Of a stretch of DNA of 64,000 nucleotides, positions 58,530 through 64,000 are shown in pieces (position 1 is the first letter of the stretch; every line of letters begins with the position of its first letter). Location: NCBI GenBank assembly GCA_014529385.2, contig CM043944.1, positions 49,853,768 through 49,917,767 on the forward strand, written 5' to 3'. The DNA comes from Adiantum capillus-veneris (taxonomy: Eukaryota; Streptophyta; Polypodiopsida; Polypodiales; Pteridaceae). The position numbers and the translations under genes were made by a program. The notes under the pieces were generated by a model. It was not told the DNA's origin. It made no database searches and saw only the letters and a list, made by a program, of their open reading frames with translations.

Positions 58530-60237
58530 GGTTCAGAGGAGGAGCGAGAGCGATTGGCTAATCTGTGGAAAGAGAGATTGGTTATCTTATGCTCAAGAGT
58601 AAAAATTGTTTGTTTACCCAAGGCTAAGATTTTGTAGAGATGCAAGTAGTGAAGGGGAGCCAACATCTAGACCTTTTTCTAAGGAAAAGGGACTTACAAG
58701 GAGGAGGGGTCCAAATGTGAGGGAAAAGAGGGGTTCGAGAGAAGAGCAAGTGGACCTAAGAGGAAGGGTGCTCTAAGCTTCTCCTCCATTGCAAGTTTTT
58801 TGAGACTCTAGGAAATTTAGGAAGGCTATGCTTAGGATGAGGATGTTGAGGGTGAGGAAAATGGGTGGAAGTAGAGATAGGGACCAGGGGGTAATTGGGG
58901 GTTTTTAAAAGGGGAGGAAGAAGAGAGAGGTTGGGAGAGGTGGGAGGAAGGTGGTGGCTTTTTGTAGAGGATGTAATGGGAGGATTAAAAGAGGGGAGGA
59001 CAAAGAAAGGTGGACCACCGGGGAAGAGGATTTGGGTTTCTTGAAAGGTTGATACATGAAATCTTCACGAGAGGCTCTTACCAAAGGGGGGGGTTATTGT
59101 GGACCAAACGGTGGGAGGGTTTATGGTTAGGAGGCCTCTTTGAGGGAGGTGAGAGAAGGTACTTCATCTGAGTGGTGACCTCATGATGTACCAATTCTCC
59201 CACCGTTTCTTCTTTAGGAAGGGACTTTGCTTCCTCCAAAAAGGTTGCTTGTGCCCTCTTCCTTGCATTATGTGCCGCCATGCTCAAAGAAGAGATCAAA
59301 TGGGTTTGGAGGATTGTATTTTGTAATTGAGCATCGAAGTTGTGAAGCGAGGATTGCTTCCATAAGAGGAGTTGATCGGCCCATGTCGATGGTTGGACTC
59401 TTGGAAGGAGATAATAGCACATTTTTTGGTGAGGTCCAAGAATATTTTTTCTACAAGGTTGCGGTAGGCATCAAAGCTCTTTTGAAGGTTATTGATAAAT
59501 ACACTTTGGGCATGGATGCCAAGTGGGGCCTTTTGGTTGGCTAGAAGATTTTGCAAATGTGCAAGATGAGAAATGGCTTTGTGAAGCTTATGGTTAAGGG
59601 TTTTAAATTCCACCAAGGAGAGTGAAACTTGTCATATTCCAAAGGCTTGTTGCTGATGGCAATAAGAATGGGTAGATTTCGAGGGGTGGGGCAAAAGCAA
59701 AAGATGAGGAGCTTGAGCCGAAAGAGGGCGAGAAAGTTGGGGGGGGGGGGGGGGGGGGGGGGGTTGAAAGGATACCGCCTTGGATTGTATTGGAAATGGC
59801 ACTATTATGCAAGGCTAAGGAGGAACTTGTGATGCCAAAGGTTTTGGTAGAGGGGAGGGAGAGTTTATCAAGATCCTCAATGGAGGTAGGTTGGTTGTGA
59901 GACCCCATAGATCCTCCATGCCAAAAAGGGTTTTCTTTGAAGAGGTTAAGGTGGAGATGGCGGGTAATCGCGGGGTGGGTTGAATCCAAGAGGGCAGGTT
60001 GATGAGGGCAACCAGCGAGGTGAATTCAGAGAGACAATGGGCAAGGTTGGGAGGGTAATTTGACATTAGGGTGCTCGCGGTTGCAAGGGTTGCCGAGAAG
60101 GTTGCTTGAAGATAGAGGGGGCTCATCAAGCAGCCAACGGGGGAAGGACCGATTGGGGGGGTAGTCGGAGCCTCGCTATTTGAGAGCTTGGGTTGGTGAC
60201 AAAGTGTTGGGAGAGCCTGTCGCTCCCACAATGTCCA
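58530..60237 (-). pseudogene. Penelope-like element, N-terminal half
   Basis: Minus-strand frames 60231-59815, 59989-59603, 59616-59296, 59422-59078 and 58666-58478 overlap and read as one shifted protein. It has a Pro/Ser-rich start with a proline tract from the poly-G run at 59739-59763, then a helical, charged part (LHKAISHLAHLQNLL, RKRAQATFLEEAKSLP). Once the G1 element and one GTTTA are removed, it joins the GLGLNYIP entry of the RT half at 46305. Family membership rests on that continuity; the N-terminal half has no domain I can name. Confidence 0.6.
59739..59763. repeat. Poly-G run
   Basis: 25 consecutive G on the plus strand, in the proline-rich part of the PLE reading frame. Confidence 0.95.
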
Positions 60238-60661
60238 TTGCAGAAGAGTGAGGGGTGTTGGCTAAAGACGAGGATGGGGAGAGGGTTTTCATGTCACTTT
60301 AACGCAACAGGTCTAGGCAGAAAAGCCAAAGAGTAAAAAAAGAAATGGGGGCGCATCACCAAGAGGTTTTACCTAGAGAATCCCTTGGCTAAGAAGCTTA
60401 CAGCCGTAGTAACAAGATGCTTCACCCAAAATTCTTCCGGTTTAGGGGATTACCACCACAGTAATGAAGCCTCACAGGGAGGAAGTTGGCCAATTATTGC
60501 ATAAGATTTTGTTATATCAATGCTGCTAGAAAACCCATGGAGGGGAGAGCTATCGCTTGAAGGAAGCCGACGCCTTGTGACGCTCTGGGCTTGCAGAACA
60601 GTCTGGTGACAACTTGCACTACAGTGTTAAGGCCCCCAAGGAAAGAAGCCACTCTTGCTAC
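60238..60661. other. Possible PLE leader, no gene recognised
   Basis: Upstream of the presumed PLE start on the minus strand. No repeat partner and no domain seen. Confidence 0.4.
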
Positions 60662-60835
60662 CCCATTAACCAATACTTGAGAAGGCTTTGGGTGCCCAAG
60701 AGAAAGGCCCTTTGTCTTGTACACTGTTTATAAAAAAACCAACATCCATCCAAATTTACCAAGAGCTCCTAGTAAGGTCCCATGGTTGAAGGTTCCGATT
60801 AGAGTTCGCTAGTGCACACAATAACTTGTGTGTAG
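60662..60835 (+). repeat. Dispersed repeat b, copy 1
   Basis: Aligns in the same direction with 62327-62492. Shared runs include CATCCATCCAAATTT-like and GGTCCCATGGTTG. Confidence 0.8.
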
Positions 60836-61349
60836 TCACCCTGTCCCAGGCACCAAACTCTCTTGAGTTAGCAAGCCCCAAGAGCATGTTCCTACTACCT
60901 CATCAAATAGATGAAAGTAACAATATCAATCCTAATCGCTTGCCGCAACTTCTTAGTTAGTGCTTTAAAATAATAATGTATAATATCTTGAGCAGATCTT
61001 GTTTCATAATTTGAAATTTTCTCCTCATTCAAAGGAAAATGTGTTTATCTATAGTTGAAGATATTTGATCTTCTTTTGAACAACAACCATCTAGAAAAGA
61101 GAGAGAGATCCTTTGCAAATTTTTCTCTAAAATCATATGCATACTTCCAAGAAAAAATCCCTAAGAAGAGTAAATTCCTCGAGACTTTGGTTTTGTTTTC
61201 ACTCTTTTTTTTGAAGGAACGTCCTTTCTATGCGGTCACATGTCCTTTTAAACTAAAGAGACCACCATGATCTAGAATATCCTACAAGATAGTGGTTAGT
61301 AGGAACTTTAAATTGAACCAAGGTCTAGTACAACAATAACACCTCTACT
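60836..61349. other. No feature recognised
   Basis: AT-rich sequence. One short frame (61055-61270) has no domain. Confidence 0.5.
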
Positions 61350-62030
61350 CCTTCCACGTAGAGCACTGAATAGTGTCCCTAATGGTACATGTTTGGTACA
61401 TTTAATGAAAAGACACACAATACAATAATACCAACAATTACCAAGCATGAGATAAGAATCATTCCACAAGCCTAGGAACCCAATGGATGAGAGCAAGAAT
61501 AATCATAACATTCTTGAAGCTACAAAAATCAAAAAGCTCATTTCAAGAGCAATAGAAAACCATCAAGTGCTACAATAGGTCAAATAAAGCACCATGCTTC
61601 CCAAAGAGAGACAAAAACCATCCTAACTTCAGAATATATGAGAGCCTTATATGACATTTTCAACCAAGGTTTATGACAACTGTAAGGTTTATATGGAAAA
61701 TTAGTTACCATACTCTAAGGGCTTGCTTTACTTGCAAATACAAAAAGTTTAATCCTCAAAAGAACCTGGACAATATCTCAAATTTGGTCAAGTATGATAC
61801 CCAAAAATTTATTTTTGTGCCTTCTATGGCATATCCTGCAACATAATGCTAGTACTTAACCCAAAGTATCATGGCAAGAGTATGGTGGTCGACACCACCC
61901 TCATTCTTCAAAGCTGTATCTGATTCACTGGTTTCTGCCAAAGAATGAGACATGGGTCTTCCCAAGCACTTCATCTAGAAAGAATTAAGACTCAAAGAGT
62001 GGGGTCTAGAGGTCACACACACATGCTTGA
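61350..62030 (+). repeat. Dispersed repeat a, copy 2
   Basis: Partner of 43050-43760, same direction, about 680 bp. The two end at the same phrase, ACACACACATGCTTGAAA. Confidence 0.85.
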
Positions 62031-62326
62031 AAAAGCATATTCTAGATGAGGTTTTGACTATGTGTGAAGTAGTCCCCTCTTCTTTCAGTTTCTTTTTGGA
62101 GTTTTTAGTCATGGGAATTTTGACATAGCAATTGCTCATAGATATGGTTAAACTAACACACACAATATGCAAAAGGACTAAGTTGTAGAGGAGGCTTACC
62201 TCTCCATATTTATATGGTAGGTAGGGTTGCTTAGGAGATCACTTCACGTATGACCATCATTACCATGATTTGTAGGCGGCTCAAGAGACGATCTTAGCAT
62301 GCTTGATCATTATGAGTTAGTAATCC

Positions 62327-62492
62327 CATTAACCAAGACTTGAGAAAGCTTTGGGCACCCAAGAGAAGAGCCCTTCTCTTGTATGTTTATGAAAAAACCC
62401 AACACCCATCCAAATTTGGCAAGAGCTCCCAAAAGGGTCCCATGGTTGGGGGTTCCCGATTAGAATTTGCTAGTGCACACAATGACGTGTGT
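62327..62492 (+). repeat. Dispersed repeat b, copy 2
   Basis: Partner of 60662-60835. It runs into a (GT)n tract at about 62489-62533. Confidence 0.8.
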
Positions 62493-62533
62493 GTGTGTGT
62501 GCGTGCATGTGTGCATGTGTGTGTGTGTGTGTG

Positions 62534-64000
62534 AGGTAACAATTAAAGATGAGAATCTATAAGTATAGTCATGGATAGGCATACTTGCATAAAATAGCAT
62601 GTTGAAAATGTGAATAAATGGTTATAAGCCTTCTTCAAGAAAAATTTTGGCCATGTTAATCAAAATGCCTCAGAGGATGGGGCCTGCAACATACACACTC
62701 TTCTAATTGAGATCATAGCGGAAAGATTGATTCGTGTTACCTATTGCCATTACACCACAACAACAAGGAATTGAGTTGTTGCAGAGGACAAACGTCCAAA
62801 GAACAACCTATATGTTGGGTGAGGAGGCACCTGTGTATTTTGCTCCATGTGATGTAGCAGTGTGGAAGCATCTTCAGAGACCACCATTTAATAATAGATC
62901 TCTAATTTGTGGGGCTCTTAAAACTATGGTTCTTATGCCACCACGATGAATTTTATTATTTGTGTTGTCTAGTGGTCAATAATGGCTTTTTTGAAGGTGG
63001 GCATATGGTAACCTGTTATGATAGCTCATGCAATTGATAGCAAGTGAAGTGAGGGTCCTACTAGGGTTCGGTAATGATGTGTAATTGGAATTTCTACCAC
63101 AAGTTTCTAGTATAAGTGAGATGTAAGAATGTGAGGGGGGCCAATAAGCAAATGGGTAGATAGGTTTATATGGGCTTAAAATTGATCTGTGTGATAAAGG
63201 GGTTTTACATGGCTTAAGGCATTCTCCTCTTTGAGTTGTGTGTAAGCATGCATGCTCATGCACCTCTTCTTTCCCTATCTAACTATGAAATACCATCCAA
63301 TGTGGTGGAATGGAGTAACAGGCTCGTTGATAGGCCTCTCTAAACCATTAGTAGGTGAAGTGGATCTTTGCTTTTATTATTTTCATTACTAATTACATGA
63401 TACATTTCCAAAAGTAATGGCACTTTCTACACAAGGCAGCCATATAAATCCCATGAGTTGAGCTTGATATCTCAACATACATACAACTTTACTTGTAAAA
63501 GAGATATGTTCTTGTTTTGACTCTTCTATATGCTTTTTATACATCATACAAAGTTCAATTTTCATGCATGTTTACAACAATTGACCCATATGTACAAAGT
63601 AGAGCAAGAAAAACATGATATAGAATCTTTGATCCACATGCATGAAGTAGATTGATATGTACATAAGCAAAAAGTATATGCTTTGAATATGCTAATTGTT
63701 TTTTTTTGCAAAACACAAATTTTGATCTGTATATATAACATAAATAACAATCTGGATAAGAGAGAGGCTCCTATTAAAAATATATTTATTACTTTGAAGC
63801 ATCACACAAAGTTTGGTTTATATAAATAAAATAGATTAAACATTCACCAAAAACGATTATTTTATTTCAAATTTTGTGATTGCTTTTTCATATTAATATA
63901 TATATAGATATATATATGTATACAAAAAAATACAAGTTTTAATGCTTCAAAAGAGAGAGAGTCAAGAACCATATGCTATTTTTTGTACACTATTATTTCA
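62534..64000. other. No gene recognised, AT-rich end
   Basis: Short frames at 62734-62949 and 62976-63263 have no recognised domain. The final 500 bases are strongly AT-rich with TATATA runs near 63895-63922. Confidence 0.5.

Noticed and set aside
59815-60231. Independent host gene on the minus strand
   Set aside because: It joins in order and orientation with the Penelope-like RT half once the G1 insertion is removed.

Overview
The window looks like a repeat-rich stretch of a large land-plant nuclear genome. I found no host gene, rRNA, tRNA or CRISPR array that I can defend. Nearly all recognisable coding sequence comes from retroelements: Ty3/gypsy elements of at least two main families, one Ty1/copia element, one LINE family and one Penelope-like element (PLE). 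PLEs are scarce in flowering plants, so a fern, lycophyte or conifer is plausible. That is inference and the species cannot be fixed from the sequence.

Layout. 1-2,220: degenerate LTR-like sequence. 2,220-8,216: two LINE copies (A, internally deleted; B, 5' complete but with its 3' third inverted in place), each bounded on both sides by (CT)n-rich DNA. 8,359-8,866: a small terminal-inverted-repeat element inside a (TA)n/(TG)n microsatellite. 10,400-13,036: a minus-strand gypsy gag-protease fragment ending in a 650-bp G-rich minisatellite. 13,037-16,838: a plus-strand, pol-deleted copy of the family here called G1, with its 3' LTR. 16,839-26,831: relics of further gypsy elements, including the LTR and 5' part of another G1 copy (minus strand, 22,213-23,845).

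26,832-41,210 is a chromodomain-bearing Ty3/gypsy element (G2) with 1.6-1.7 kb LTRs. Its leader is interrupted by a nearly intact copia element (29,115-34,642; 192-bp LTRs differing at 3 sites; 5-bp duplication GTAAG). Within G2 the protease segment is inverted relative to gag and RT. 44,299-60,237 is a minus-strand Penelope-like element split by a complete G1 gypsy element (46,313-58,524; 5-bp duplication GTTTA). 60,240-64,000 holds repeats and AT-rich DNA without recognised genes.

The most interesting system is G1. Downstream of its integrase it carries a second retropepsin-like domain (DTGA and LGRTWM motifs), a basic/proline-rich region, a second internal polypurine tract, and a small acidic ORF that also survives in the pol-deleted copy at 13-16.8 kb. 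Other leads are the (CT)n-flanked LINE family, the PLE, and two unrelated retroelements that each carry a clean internal inversion. All coding regions show stops, frameshifts or lost catalytic residues. The copia element is the youngest and most intact.
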